In this document: positions 24,334-32,536 of the stretch, piece after piece
How positions within the stretch are numbered: the stretch's first letter is position 1
Layout: each line of letters starts with the position of its first letter
Assembly (NCBI GenBank): GCA_964639205.1
Contig: CAZXCG010000012.1
Location: 1 to 41,255, forward strand
Direction of reading: 5' to 3'
Length of the DNA stretch: 41,255 nucleotides
DNA from: CAZXCG01 sp964639205
GTDB taxonomy: Bacteria > Bacillota > Clostridia > Oscillospirales > Acutalibacteraceae
The notes under the pieces: generated by a model
What the model was told of the DNA's origin: nothing
Seen by the model: the letters and a program-made list of their open reading frames with translations, nothing else
The model's database searches: none
Position numbers and translations under genes: made by a program

Positions 24334-24816
24334 ATGCAAAGCGTTAATATTATCTGCGTCGGAAGGCTAAAAGAAAAATTTCTTGTTCAGGCAATTGAGG
24401 AATATTCCGGGCGATTACTGCCCCTTTGCAAATTCTCGATAACCGAAGTTCCGGAAGAACGCGTCTGTAATAATCCTTCTCCGGCTCAGATTGCGGCGGC
24501 GGTCGAGGCGGAAGGCAGACGGATTCTTAAAAAATATGCCCCGGCGGCATATACGGCCGCACTGTGTATAGAGGGGGAGCTGCTTTCGTCGGAGCAATTC
24601 AGCTTGTGTCTCGCTGAGGCCGCAGTGCGCGGCTTTAACAATATTCAGCTTATAATAGGCGGTTCATACGGCTTGAGCGGCGATGTTAAGCGGTCAGCGC
24701 AGTTAAGGCTTTCTATGGGAAGAATGACGTTTCCGCATCAGCTTGCGAGAGTTATGGTCTGCGAACAGGTATACCGCGCGTTCCAAATTATGAACCACGC
24801 GAAATATCATAAATAG
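24334..24816 (+). CDS. rlmH: 23S rRNA (pseudouridine1915-N3)-methyltransferase
   Basis: A 160-residue SPOUT-fold methyltransferase, the usual size for RlmH, that methylates pseudouridine 1915 of helix 69 in 23S rRNA in assembled 70S ribosomes. The SAM-binding knot shows as IIGGSYGLSGDV near residues 105-116, followed by LSMGRMTFPHQLARVMVCEQVYRA and the C-terminal NHAKYHK typical of the family. ATG 24334 is chosen because GGGGGAG lies 5-6 nt upstream and the family begins here. It follows the walJ-like gene by 49 nt, a frequent pairing in Firmicutes. Confidence 0.96.
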   Translation: MQSVNIICVGRLKEKFLVQAIEEYSGRLLPLCKFSITEVPEERVCNNPSPAQIAAAVEAEGRRILKKYAPAAYTAALCIEGELLSSEQFSLCLAEAAVRGFNNIQLIIGGSYGLSGDVKRSAQLRLSMGRMTFPHQLARVMVCEQVYRAFQIMNHAKYHK

Positions 24817-24851
24817 CGCCTTGGCGGGGGCAAAAAATGTCCTTAAGGCTA

Positions 24852-24880
24852 TTGAATTTTTAAAAAGAATATGTTAGAAT
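24852..24880 (+). promoter_or_regulatory. promoter of tRNA-Thr
   Basis: TTGAAT (24852-24857), 17 nt, TAGAAT (24875-24880), 16 nt before the tRNA 5' end. Confidence 0.75.
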
Positions 24881-24896
24881 TATAGCCAGTCGGTTT

Positions 24897-24972
24897 GCTG
24901 GAATAGCTCAGTCGGTAGAGCAGCTGATTCGTAATCAGCAGGTCGCGTGTTCAAGTCACGTTTCCAGCTCCA
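24897..24972 (+). tRNA. tRNA-Thr (anticodon CGT), CCA encoded
   Basis: Full cloverleaf of 76 nt: acceptor GCTGGAA/TTCCAGC, D arm GCTC...GAGC, anticodon stem GCTGA/TCAGC around the loop TTCGTAA (anticodon CGT, codon ACG), T arm GCGTG-TTCAAGT-CACGT, discriminator T and an encoded CCA. It has its own promoter and terminator. Confidence 0.96.
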
Positions 24973-24980
24973 GTTATTAT

Positions 24981-25008
24981 GCCGGACCCTTTGGGTTCGG
25001 CTTTTTTA
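24981..25008 (+). terminator. intrinsic terminator after tRNA-Thr
   Basis: GCCGGACCC (24981-24989) pairs with GGGTTCGGC (24993-25001) over a TTT loop, followed at once by a T run (TTTTTT). A textbook intrinsic terminator. Confidence 0.92.
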
Positions 25009-25084
25009 ATAGGATTGTCAGCAGCTTTTGGACTGAACCCGGATACGTTTGAAAAAGGAAAGAAAGCGGAAGGAATCAAGTCGT

Positions 25085-26506
25085 ATGGTTTTCAGCAGTC
25101 TTTTGTTTTTGTTTATATTTTTCCCGGCGGTTCTCGTCGTATATTTTATTGTTCCCAAAAGCTTAAAAAACGCGGTGCTTTTTGTTTCGAGCCTTATCTT
25201 TTACGCTTGGGGCGAACCCATATATGTTTTGCTTATGCTTTTTTCCACTCTGGTTGATTATACCCACGGGATGCTTGTTCACCGCTTTAAGCGTCAGGGT
25301 AAAATAAAAAAAGCAAAAATAGTTTTGCTTTCTTCCGTTATAATCAATTTAGGGCTTTTGGGCTTTTTTAAATACACCGATTTTCTCATCGGCACCTTTA
25401 ACAGCGTTTTCGGTACGTCGGCGCAGCTCCTCAACGTTGCGCTTCCGATAGGAATTTCTTTTTATACGTTTCAAACGATGTCTTATACTATAGATGTATA
25501 CCGCGGCGACGCCGAACCGCAGAAGAACATCATCGATTTCGGCACGTACGTAGCGCTGTTTCCCCAGCTTATAGCCGGACCTATCGTGCAGTATAAGACC
25601 ATTGCGCATGAGCTTAAAAACCGCACCTCAAACTGCGACTCCTTTGCAGACGGGCTGCACCATTTTGTAATAGGCTTGGGCAAAAAGGTGCTGCTTGCAA
25701 ATAACATAGGTATTTTGTGGGACAGTGTAAAGTCTGTGCCGTCAGAGGATATGACCGTTTTGGCGGCATGGCTCGGTATTCTGGCATATACTTTTCAAAT
25801 TTATTTTGATTTTGACGGATATTCCGAAATGGCTATAGGTCTGGGCAAAATGTTCGGATTTTCATTCCCTAAAAATTTTGACTACCCTTATATATCCCGG
25901 AGCATTACGGAGTTTTGGCGCAGATGGCATATTTCGCTCGGCACATGGTTTAGGGAATATGTCTACATCCCACTCGGCGGCAACCGCAGGGGACTGCTTG
26001 TGCAGATACGCAACATTGCAATAGTGTGGTTTTTGACGGGAGTTTGGCATGGAGCCGCGTACAACTTTATTCTGTGGGGAGTCTATTTCGGAATTATTTT
26101 GACGTTTGAAAAGCTGTTCCTGCTCAGATTTATGGAAAAATGGCCGGTATTTTTACGCAGGCTTTATTCTCTGCTGCTGATAGTGTTCGGCTGGGTCATT
26201 TTTGGGCTTGACGAGCTTTCTCAGGCAGTAAAGTATTTCGGATATATGTTCGGCATAGGTACGGCGGGACTTTACAGCGACAGCTCGCTTTTCCTGCTCA
26301 GGAACTACGGGCTTTTGTTTATAATATCGGCGGTTGCTTCAACGCCTCTTATGGCGAGGGTTTTTTCAAAAATTATGTCGGCTCTCAAAGACCGAGCCGT
26401 AATTTCCGCGGTAATGGTAAACGTTTATAATATGGGTGTGTTTCTTACTTCGGTCGCCTACCTTGTAGACGCAACCTATAACCCCTTTTTGTATTTCAGG
26501 TTTTAA
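25085..26506 (+). CDS. MBOAT family O-acyltransferase (AlgI-like)
   Basis: A 473-residue polytopic membrane enzyme. The start MVFSSLLFLFIFFPAVL is the family hallmark, so ATG 25085 is preferred to an upstream ATG at 25049; AAGGA lies 10 nt before it. Conserved blocks are LPIGISFYTFQTMSY near 130, FPQLIAGPIV near 165, FWRRWHISLGTWFREYVYIPLGGNR near 276-300, and GVWHGAAYNF with His322 at the position of the essential His of AlgI. The family transfers acyl, usually acetyl, groups to extracellular polysaccharides, teichoic acids or similar. The next gene, 12 nt on, encodes a DHHW partner, so an envelope-glycan acetylation pair is likely. The acceptor is unknown. Confidence 0.93.
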   Translation: MVFSSLLFLFIFFPAVLVVYFIVPKSLKNAVLFVSSLIFYAWGEPIYVLLMLFSTLVDYTHGMLVHRFKRQGKIKKAKIVLLSSVIINLGLLGFFKYTDFLIGTFNSVFGTSAQLLNVALPIGISFYTFQTMSYTIDVYRGDAEPQKNIIDFGTYVALFPQLIAGPIVQYKTIAHELKNRTSNCDSFADGLHHFVIGLGKKVLLANNIGILWDSVKSVPSEDMTVLAAWLGILAYTFQIYFDFDGYSEMAIGLGKMFGFSFPKNFDYPYISRSITEFWRRWHISLGTWFREYVYIPLGGNRRGLLVQIRNIAIVWFLTGVWHGAAYNFILWGVYFGIILTFEKLFLLRFMEKWPVFLRRLYSLLLIVFGWVIFGLDELSQAVKYFGYMFGIGTAGLYSDSSLFLLRNYGLLFIISAVASTPLMARVFSKIMSALKDRAVISAVMVNVYNMGVFLTSVAYLVDATYNPFLYFRF

Positions 26507-26518
26507 GGAGGGCCGTAT

Positions 26519-27697
26519 ATGATGCACTCAAAGAAAAAGTCTTCCGTATTTCGCCGCGCCGGCAAGCCTGCCAATATTGTAACCACGGCGGTGTTTGCCG
26601 CAGTTCTTTTTTCAATCTCGCTGGGAAGCGTTCTTACGCCGGACAAGGAATTTTCGGAAACCGAAAACCGCACCTTGCAGTCAACGCCGCAGTTTAGTTT
26701 TTCCCGTTTGTTTGAAGGGAAATTCACTTCTGAGTTTGAAAGCTATGTCCAGGATCAGTTCCTGCTGCGCGACAGTTGGATATACGCCAAAAATCTCTGC
26801 GAGCTTGCTATGCAGAAAAACGAGATAAACGGTATATTCATATGCGCCGACGGCTATTATATTGAGGACCATGAAAAATCCTCCTACACAAGCGAGCTTG
26901 CAATGAACAATATTTCAGCCGTTGCGCAGTTTGCCGAAAAATATTCGGATTTACTCGGCGCAGAGCATGTCTCGGTTATGTTGGCGCCTACAGCGCAGAG
27001 CGTGCTGCGCGATAAGCTGCCGCCTCTTGCCGACCCATACGATCAAAATGAATTTATAAGCAAGCTTGCGGATTTGCTGCCCGAGGGAATCTTTGTTGAC
27101 GTTAACGGCGTGCTGTGCGAGCACAGCGACGAGGAGATATATTACCGCACCGATCACCACTGGACTACATACGGCGCTTACCTTGCTTATACCTGCTGGG
27201 CGGAAAGCAAAGGCTATACGGTAAATCCGCCCGATTACTACGACCGGGAAGTACTTACTGACGAGTTTCTCGGCACGGTCAACTCAAAGCTCAATCTTCC
27301 CATGACCGCAGATACTGTCACTGCGTATATTTCGCCGAACTCCTCTTACAGGCTTTCTTATGACGGCGGAGTTAAAACCTCGGACTCCTTGCTTGACAGA
27401 AGCTTCCTTTCCGGCAAAGATAAATACGGCGTGTTTCTTGGCGGCAACGCCGGAATTGTTCAGATAGATACCGAAAATAAAAACGGCAGGAGGCTTGTTA
27501 TTTTTAAAGACAGCTACGCTAACTGCTTTATTCCCCTTATCGCCGATGAATTCGAACAGGTTTATGTTGTCGATTTGCGTTACTATAACACAAGCGCTTC
27601 TCAGCTTATTGAAGAGACCGGCGCAACCGATATAGCGGTGCTTTATAATGCCGACAGCGCCGCCACGGATATGAACCTGCGGAAAATAACCGGATAA
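26519..27697 (+). CDS. DHHW family protein (AlgJ/AlgX-like partner of MBOAT)
   Basis: A 392-residue protein with one N-terminal membrane segment (~residues 18-40) and an extracytoplasmic domain. TDHHWTTYGAYLAY holds the name-giving DHHW motif (Asp212-His213-His214-Trp215), the Asp-His part of the catalytic site in the AlgJ/AlgX SGNH-like fold. RRLVIFKDSYANCFIPLI near residue 328 supplies the expected serine block (KDSY). With the preceding MBOAT gene it forms the standard two-part acetylation unit: the membrane acyltransferase passes the acyl group and this protein places it on the glycan. AGGAGG lies 7 nt before the first of two adjacent ATG codons. A structured element follows 20 nt after the stop. 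Confidence 0.92.
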   Translation: MMHSKKKSSVFRRAGKPANIVTTAVFAAVLFSISLGSVLTPDKEFSETENRTLQSTPQFSFSRLFEGKFTSEFESYVQDQFLLRDSWIYAKNLCELAMQKNEINGIFICADGYYIEDHEKSSYTSELAMNNISAVAQFAEKYSDLLGAEHVSVMLAPTAQSVLRDKLPPLADPYDQNEFISKLADLLPEGIFVDVNGVLCEHSDEEIYYRTDHHWTTYGAYLAYTCWAESKGYTVNPPDYYDREVLTDEFLGTVNSKLNLPMTADTVTAYISPNSSYRLSYDGGVKTSDSLLDRSFLSGKDKYGVFLGGNAGIVQIDTENKNGRRLVIFKDSYANCFIPLIADEFEQVYVVDLRYYNTSASQLIEETGATDIAVLYNADSAATDMNLRKITG

Positions 27698-27717
27698 TTT
27701 TTAATTTATGCTTTCAT

Positions 27718-27812
27718 AAAGGAGCAGCAGAATTTTATTGCTACGCCCAAAAGTTGCTTTTGGCTCGATTTTAGGGACGCGTCAATAATTTGCGGCTCCT
27801 TTGCTTTTTGTT
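27718..27812 (+). terminator. multi-helix terminator-like element after the DHHW gene
   Basis: AAAGGAGC (27718-27725) pairs with GCTCCTTT (27795-27802), followed by GCTTTTTGTTT. Inside lie AGCA/TGCT (27726-27729 with 27739-27742) and a perfect CCAAAAG-TTG-CTTTTGG hairpin (27747-27763). The closing stem plus T-rich tail works as a terminator. The 69-nt interior with its own hairpins is larger than a terminator needs, so a small RNA is possible. Confidence 0.5.
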
Positions 27813-28065
27813 TATCTGGGCGTTTATTGCCGTTTTCGGGCATAAAAATCGGGAGCGCGGGGCATTTTCTGCCCGAAAAACAGAGCCGAAACCGCGTTTT
27901 AGTCCGAAGAACATTGGCAAGTCTGCGTGAAATCGAGCGCCGCGCCGATTGCAGCGTCGGGTTTTTCGGGGTTTCGGCGGAAGATTGTAATGATGGGCTA
28001 AGCTCCTTTAAGCTCCTTATTGAAAAAAATGTACTAATTTTTCATAAAAAATTTTCCTTTTTTAC
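27813..28065. other. spacer without recognisable gene
   Basis: About 250 nt between the terminator-like element and the glgB promoter. An 80-codon frame from TTG 27827 has no ribosome site and no family-like sequence, and its codon use is unlike its neighbours. A CGGGCA/TGCCCG inverted repeat lies near 27836-27876. I see nothing else. Confidence 0.5.
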
Positions 28066-28094
28066 TTGAAATTAACAACCGTATTTGGTATGAT
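28066..28094 (+). promoter_or_regulatory. sigma-A promoter of the glycogen operon
   Basis: TTGAAA (28066-28071), 17 nt, TATGAT (28089-28094), about 55 nt before the glgB start. No other convincing promoter is seen before glgC, glgD or glgA, so this probably drives all four. Confidence 0.8.
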
Positions 28095-28149
28095 ATAGAT
28101 GTATAGAAAACTGCTGAAATGTTTTCAGCTCGGAAAGGAGTGTTGCTTA

Positions 28150-30123
28150 ATGAATTACAAATTTGACGACAGCCGGTACCCGCTTGAGCTGTTTCATGAT
28201 GGCGACGCGGTTCGCGCATATGAAATTTTAGGCGCTCATTTTGTTAATTGGGATGAAAGAAACGGAGTTGTTTTCCGCGTGTGGGCGCCCAATGCCCTGT
28301 CTGTTTCCGTTGTCGGTGATTTCAATTCATGGAAGCAGGATGCAAATTACATGTATAAGATAAGCCAACCCGGAGTATGGGAGCTGTTTATAGAGGGTCT
28401 TTCTCAGGGCGATATTTATAAATACTGTATTGAAACGCCGACCGGGGAAAAAATCCTCAAGGCTGATCCGTATGCGTTTTATTCACAGCTGCGCCCCGAA
28501 AACGCCTCCGTAATCTACGAGCTGGATGGATTTTCGTGGACCGATTCGCCATGGTTTGCCGAACAGAAAAAGGTATCTCACAGAGATCGTCCGCTTAACA
28601 TATACGAGGTACAGGCGGCCTCATGGAAACGGCACGACGACGGCTCCTCCTACAACTACCGAGAGCTTGCGCAGACGCTTGTCCCCTATGTTAAGGATAT
28701 GGGTTATACGCACATAGAGCTTATGCCTGTTACGGAATATCCTTTCGACGGTTCGTGGGGGTATCAGGTTACGGGTTATTACGCTCCCACGTCGCGTTTC
28801 GGCGAGCCAAAGGACTTTATGTACTTTGTAAACGAGTGCCATAAGTCCGGAATCGGCGTTATTATGGACTGGGTGCCTGCCCATTTCCCGCGCGACGGCT
28901 TTGCACTCGGCAAGTTTGACGGTACCTGCTGCTACGAATATTCGGACACCCGTAAGGGCGAGCATAAGGAGTGGGGAACCTATGTTTTTGACTACACCCG
29001 CTATGAGGTAATAAGCTTTTTAATATCCAGCGCTATGTTCTGGTTGGATATTTACCACATCGACGGCATCCGGGTTGATGCGGTAGCCTCTATGCTGTAT
29101 CTTGATTACGGCAGGAACGACGGTCAGTGGGTTGCCAATAAATACGGCGGAAAAGAAAATTTGGAGGCGGTTGAGTTCCTGCAAAGGCTCAACACAGCTA
29201 CTCATATGTACCATCCCGAGGCTATGATAATAGCCGAGGAAAGCACCTCATGGCCGCTTGTTTCACGGCCGGTGTTCGACGGCGGACTCGGCTTTGACTA
29301 TAAGTGGAATATGGGCTGGATGAACGATATGATGCATTATATGTCGCTTGAGCCTCAGTGGCGGCCCTTTAATCACGACAATCTTACCTTCAGCTTTTTC
29401 TATGCGTTTTCCGAAAATTTCATTCTTCCCATTTCGCATGATGAGGTGGTTTACGGCAAGGGCTCGCTGCTCAACAAAATGCCGGGAGATATGAAATCAA
29501 AATATGCAAACGACCGGGCTTTTATGGCTTATATGATGATTCATCCCGGCAAAAAGCTTTTGTTTATGAGCTCGGAAAACGCCCAGTTCAACGAGTGGAA
29601 CGACAAGGTTCAGGTTGAGTGGGAGCTGCTTAATAATACAGAAAACAGTCAAATGCACCTGTTCTTTAAGGATTTGAACCACTTTTATCTTGAAAATCCG
29701 CCCATGTATGAAAACGATTTTACCTGGGAGGGCTTTGAGTGGATTCATAACGACGACTATTCGCAAAGCGTCATAGCCTTCCGCAGAATAGATAAAAAAG
29801 GTAAAGAGCTGATAGCCGTTTGCAACTTTCAGGATGAGCAGCGCGAAAATTATTGCATAGGCGTTCCCTTTGCCGGAACATATGCCGAGGTGTTCAGTAC
29901 GGATAAGACCGAATACGGCGGAGGCGGAGTTACAAACGGCGCGAAAATAAAGTCGACGGACGACCCTATGCACAACTTTCCTCAGTCTGTTTCGCTTACG
30001 CTGCCGGCAATGAGCGTCATTTATCTCAAGTTAGTCCGCAAAGAGCCGAAAAAACGCGCGGCGGCAAAAAACGTCAAGTCAGACGCGAAAGCCGAAAAAA
30101 CGGGCGGCAGTAAAGGTCAGTAA
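28150..30123 (+). CDS. glgB: 1,4-alpha-glucan branching enzyme (GH13)
   Basis: A 657-residue branching enzyme that cuts alpha-1,4 glucan and re-attaches the piece in alpha-1,6 linkage. A CBM48 module covers ~30-115 (VVFRVWAPNALSVSVVGDFN). The GH13 barrel carries the catalytic Asp310 in DGIRVDAV, Glu363 in IAEES and Asp431 in ISHDE; these spacings equal those in E. coli GlgB. The C-terminal all-beta domain ends near residue 630, then comes a ~27-residue Lys/Ala-rich tail (KEPKKRAAAKN...). Start ATG 28150 has AAGGAG 9 nt upstream; an earlier ATG at 28099 sits almost at the transcript start. First gene of the glycogen operon. Confidence 0.97.
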   Translation: MNYKFDDSRYPLELFHDGDAVRAYEILGAHFVNWDERNGVVFRVWAPNALSVSVVGDFNSWKQDANYMYKISQPGVWELFIEGLSQGDIYKYCIETPTGEKILKADPYAFYSQLRPENASVIYELDGFSWTDSPWFAEQKKVSHRDRPLNIYEVQAASWKRHDDGSSYNYRELAQTLVPYVKDMGYTHIELMPVTEYPFDGSWGYQVTGYYAPTSRFGEPKDFMYFVNECHKSGIGVIMDWVPAHFPRDGFALGKFDGTCCYEYSDTRKGEHKEWGTYVFDYTRYEVISFLISSAMFWLDIYHIDGIRVDAVASMLYLDYGRNDGQWVANKYGGKENLEAVEFLQRLNTATHMYHPEAMIIAEESTSWPLVSRPVFDGGLGFDYKWNMGWMNDMMHYMSLEPQWRPFNHDNLTFSFFYAFSENFILPISHDEVVYGKGSLLNKMPGDMKSKYANDRAFMAYMMIHPGKKLLFMSSENAQFNEWNDKVQVEWELLNNTENSQMHLFFKDLNHFYLENPPMYENDFTWEGFEWIHNDDYSQSVIAFRRIDKKGKELIAVCNFQDEQRENYCIGVPFAGTYAEVFSTDKTEYGGGGVTNGAKIKSTDDPMHNFPQSVSLTLPAMSVIYLKLVRKEPKKRAAAKNVKSDAKAEKTGGSKGQ

Positions 30124-30191
30124 CCGTGCGGCGGCAAGCCTGCGCGGAGTTAATAAAAGAGTAAAATGTATTTAATACGGAGGTAATTATT

Positions 30192-31397
30192 ATGATTCCT
30201 AAGCAAGAAGTAGTCGCAATGCTGCTTGCCGGAGGTCAGGGTTCGCGCCTTGGCGTTTTGACAAAAAAGCTTGCAAAGCCGGCGGTTCCGTTCGGCGGCA
30301 AATACCGTATCATCGATTTCCCGCTTTCTAACTGTGTTAATTCAGGCATTGAGGCCGTCGGTATACTTACCCAGTATCAACCGCTTGTCCTCAATGAATA
30401 TATAGGGAACGGTCAGCCCTGGGATTTGGACGGTACACACTCCGGCGTTACCTGCTTGAGCCCTTATCAGGCAATCAGCGGCGCCGACTGGTACTCGGGT
30501 ACGGCAAACGCAATATATCAGAATATAAGCTATATTGACCGTTACAACCCCGAGTATGTGGTTATTCTTTCGGGCGACCACATATACAAGATGGATTATT
30601 CCCAGATGGTAGCCTATCATAAAGAGAAGAACGCCGCCTGTACCATAGCGGTTATCGACGTTCCTCTTGAGGAAGCGTCCCGCTTCGGTATTCTTAACAC
30701 CAATGAGGACGGCTCGATATATGAGTTTGACGAAAAGCCCGCCGTTCCCAAGAGTACAAACGCCTCCATGGGCATTTATGTGTTCAGCTGGCAGGCGCTT
30801 AAGAGCTATCTTATTGCAGACGAAGCAAACCCGAATTCAAGCAATGACTTTGGTAAAGACGTTCTCCCCGCAATGCTTAACGCGGGCGAGAGAATGTTTG
30901 CCTATCCGTTTGAAGGTTACTGGAAGGACGTCGGTACTATCGACAGCCTTTGGGAATCAAATATGGATTTGCTCGACCCCAACACTACTCTGGACGTTAA
31001 AAACATTTATTCCCGCAATCCGGTAATGCCGCCTCAATATATAGGCCAGCAGGCGTGCATTCAAAACTCCATTGTCGCAGACGGCTGCGAGGTTGACGGC
31101 AAGCTGGAATTCTCAATCCTTTTCCCGGGCGTTAAAATAGGCAAGGGCGCTGTGATTAATTCATCTATCATTATGCCCGGCACGGTTATAGGCGACGGCG
31201 CGGTTGTACAGTATGCCATTGTTTCGGAAAATACGGTTGTCGGCAATAACGCTGTAATCGGTTCCAAGCCGGAGGATGTTGAAAACCGTGACGATTGGGG
31301 CATTGCAGTCGTTGGTGATAATCTGAAAATCGGCGATAATGTTGTTATTGCTCCGAAAGCAATGATAGATTGTGATATGGAGGTAACAAAACAATGA
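30192..31397 (+). CDS. glgC: glucose-1-phosphate adenylyltransferase, catalytic subunit
   Basis: A 401-residue ADP-glucose pyrophosphorylase that makes ADP-glucose from ATP and glucose-1-phosphate, the committed step of glycogen synthesis. The nucleotide loop LLAGGQGSRLG and LAKPAVPFGGKYRIIDFPLSN are intact at the N-terminus. SGDHIYKMDY (metal and substrate binding) is near residue 130 and FDEKPAVPKS near 185. The C-terminal ~110 residues form a left-handed beta-helix with hexapeptide-type repeats. GGAGG lies 9 nt upstream of the ATG. Its stop overlaps the glgD start by 4 nt, so the two are translationally coupled, consistent with the GlgC/GlgD hetero-oligomer of Firmicutes. Confidence 0.98.
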   Translation: MIPKQEVVAMLLAGGQGSRLGVLTKKLAKPAVPFGGKYRIIDFPLSNCVNSGIEAVGILTQYQPLVLNEYIGNGQPWDLDGTHSGVTCLSPYQAISGADWYSGTANAIYQNISYIDRYNPEYVVILSGDHIYKMDYSQMVAYHKEKNAACTIAVIDVPLEEASRFGILNTNEDGSIYEFDEKPAVPKSTNASMGIYVFSWQALKSYLIADEANPNSSNDFGKDVLPAMLNAGERMFAYPFEGYWKDVGTIDSLWESNMDLLDPNTTLDVKNIYSRNPVMPPQYIGQQACIQNSIVADGCEVDGKLEFSILFPGVKIGKGAVINSSIIMPGTVIGDGAVVQYAIVSENTVVGNNAVIGSKPEDVENRDDWGIAVVGDNLKIGDNVVIAPKAMIDCDMEVTKQ

Positions 31398-32503
31398 GAA
31401 GCAATAATGTAATAGGCATTATTTTTGCCAACGTAAACGACGATAAAATACCTGAGCTTACCGCAAAGCGCACCATAGGAAGCGTACCCTTCGGCGGCAG
31501 ATACCGTATGATCGATTTCCCGCTTTCAAATATGACAAACTCGGGCATAAACAATGTTGCGGTAGTTGCAAGGAACAATTTCCTTTCGCTTATGGATCAC
31601 TGCGGCTCGGGCGCTGCGTGGGATCTTTCAAAGCGCCGCACCGGTCTTACGATTCTTCCTCCGTTCGGCGGTAACGATTTTGAAAACAGGGTTGAGGCTC
31701 TTTACAGCCTGCGCGGTTATCTTAATCATCATCATGAGGAATATGTTCTTATAGTGGGGGCTGACTTTGTAACAAACATAGATTATCAGCAGATTTATTA
31801 TAATCACGTCACCTCGGGCGCCGATATGACGCTCATTTATAAGAAAACCACCATTCCCAAGCTTCGCAACAATCCCGTCGTACTTGAAATAGGCGAAGAC
31901 AACAGAATCACGGATTTGCTTATTAAGCCTTATACCGAGGGTGAATTTAACCTTGCAACCGGTACGGTGCTTGTTAAAAAAGACCTGCTTATGAGTATAA
32001 TCGAAAAAGCCATCAGCAGCAATAAGCTCAGCTTCAAGCGCGACATTCTTCAGGCTAATGTAAAAGAGCTTAAAATGTACGCCTGCGCCCAGCCCGGCTA
32101 CCTGGCTTTTGTAAACTCTACCGCGGATTATTTCAAGGCAAATATGGATCTTATGCGCCCGGAAATACGCGCGGAGCTGTTTAACGGCAGCCGTCCGATT
32201 TACACCAAGGTTCGCGACGATATGCCTACGCGCTACGGGCTCGGCAGTTCGGTTAAGAATTCCCTTATTGCACAGGGCTGTTTCATTGACGGGGAAGTAG
32301 AAAACTCAGTCATATCAAAGGGTGTTTATATAGGCAGGGGAGCCAAGGTTCAAAACTGCATTATTATGCAGGACTCGGTAATAGAGGCTAATTCCAACCT
32401 CGGCTATGTAATTACAGATAAGGATGTTACAATAAGAGGCGGACGCTCTCTTATGGGATACGATTCTTACCCAATTTATATTTCAAAAGGCTCTGTTGTT
32501 TAA
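31394..32503 (+). CDS. glgD: glucose-1-phosphate adenylyltransferase, regulatory subunit
   Basis: A 369-residue GlgC paralogue. It keeps the scaffold (VPFGGRYRMIDFPLSNMTNSGI) but has lost the GGxGxRL nucleotide loop, which reads IIFANVNDDKIPELT, and the SGDH block, which reads VGADFVTNIDY. This agrees with GlgD being a non-catalytic partner that raises GlgC activity. The C-terminal beta-helix is present (IAQGCFIDGEVENSVISKGV). The ATG overlaps the glgC stop as ATGA. glgA follows 33 nt after the stop. Confidence 0.97.
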   Translation: MRSNNVIGIIFANVNDDKIPELTAKRTIGSVPFGGRYRMIDFPLSNMTNSGINNVAVVARNNFLSLMDHCGSGAAWDLSKRRTGLTILPPFGGNDFENRVEALYSLRGYLNHHHEEYVLIVGADFVTNIDYQQIYYNHVTSGADMTLIYKKTTIPKLRNNPVVLEIGEDNRITDLLIKPYTEGEFNLATGTVLVKKDLLMSIIEKAISSNKLSFKRDILQANVKELKMYACAQPGYLAFVNSTADYFKANMDLMRPEIRAELFNGSRPIYTKVRDDMPTRYGLGSSVKNSLIAQGCFIDGEVENSVISKGVYIGRGAKVQNCIIMQDSVIEANSNLGYVITDKDVTIRGGRSLMGYDSYPIYISKGSVV

Positions 32504-32536
32504 TCAGCACAGCGCATAAAAGGGAGGTAAATTATC

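Noticed and set aside
24897..25084. tRNA-Thr as attachment site of an integrated element
   Set aside because: No integrase, no repeated tRNA 3' end downstream, and a normal terminator directly follows.
27827..28069. An 80-codon frame between the DHHW gene and glgB
   Set aside because: TTG start without ribosome site, mixed composition, no family resemblance, and it runs into the glgB promoter.
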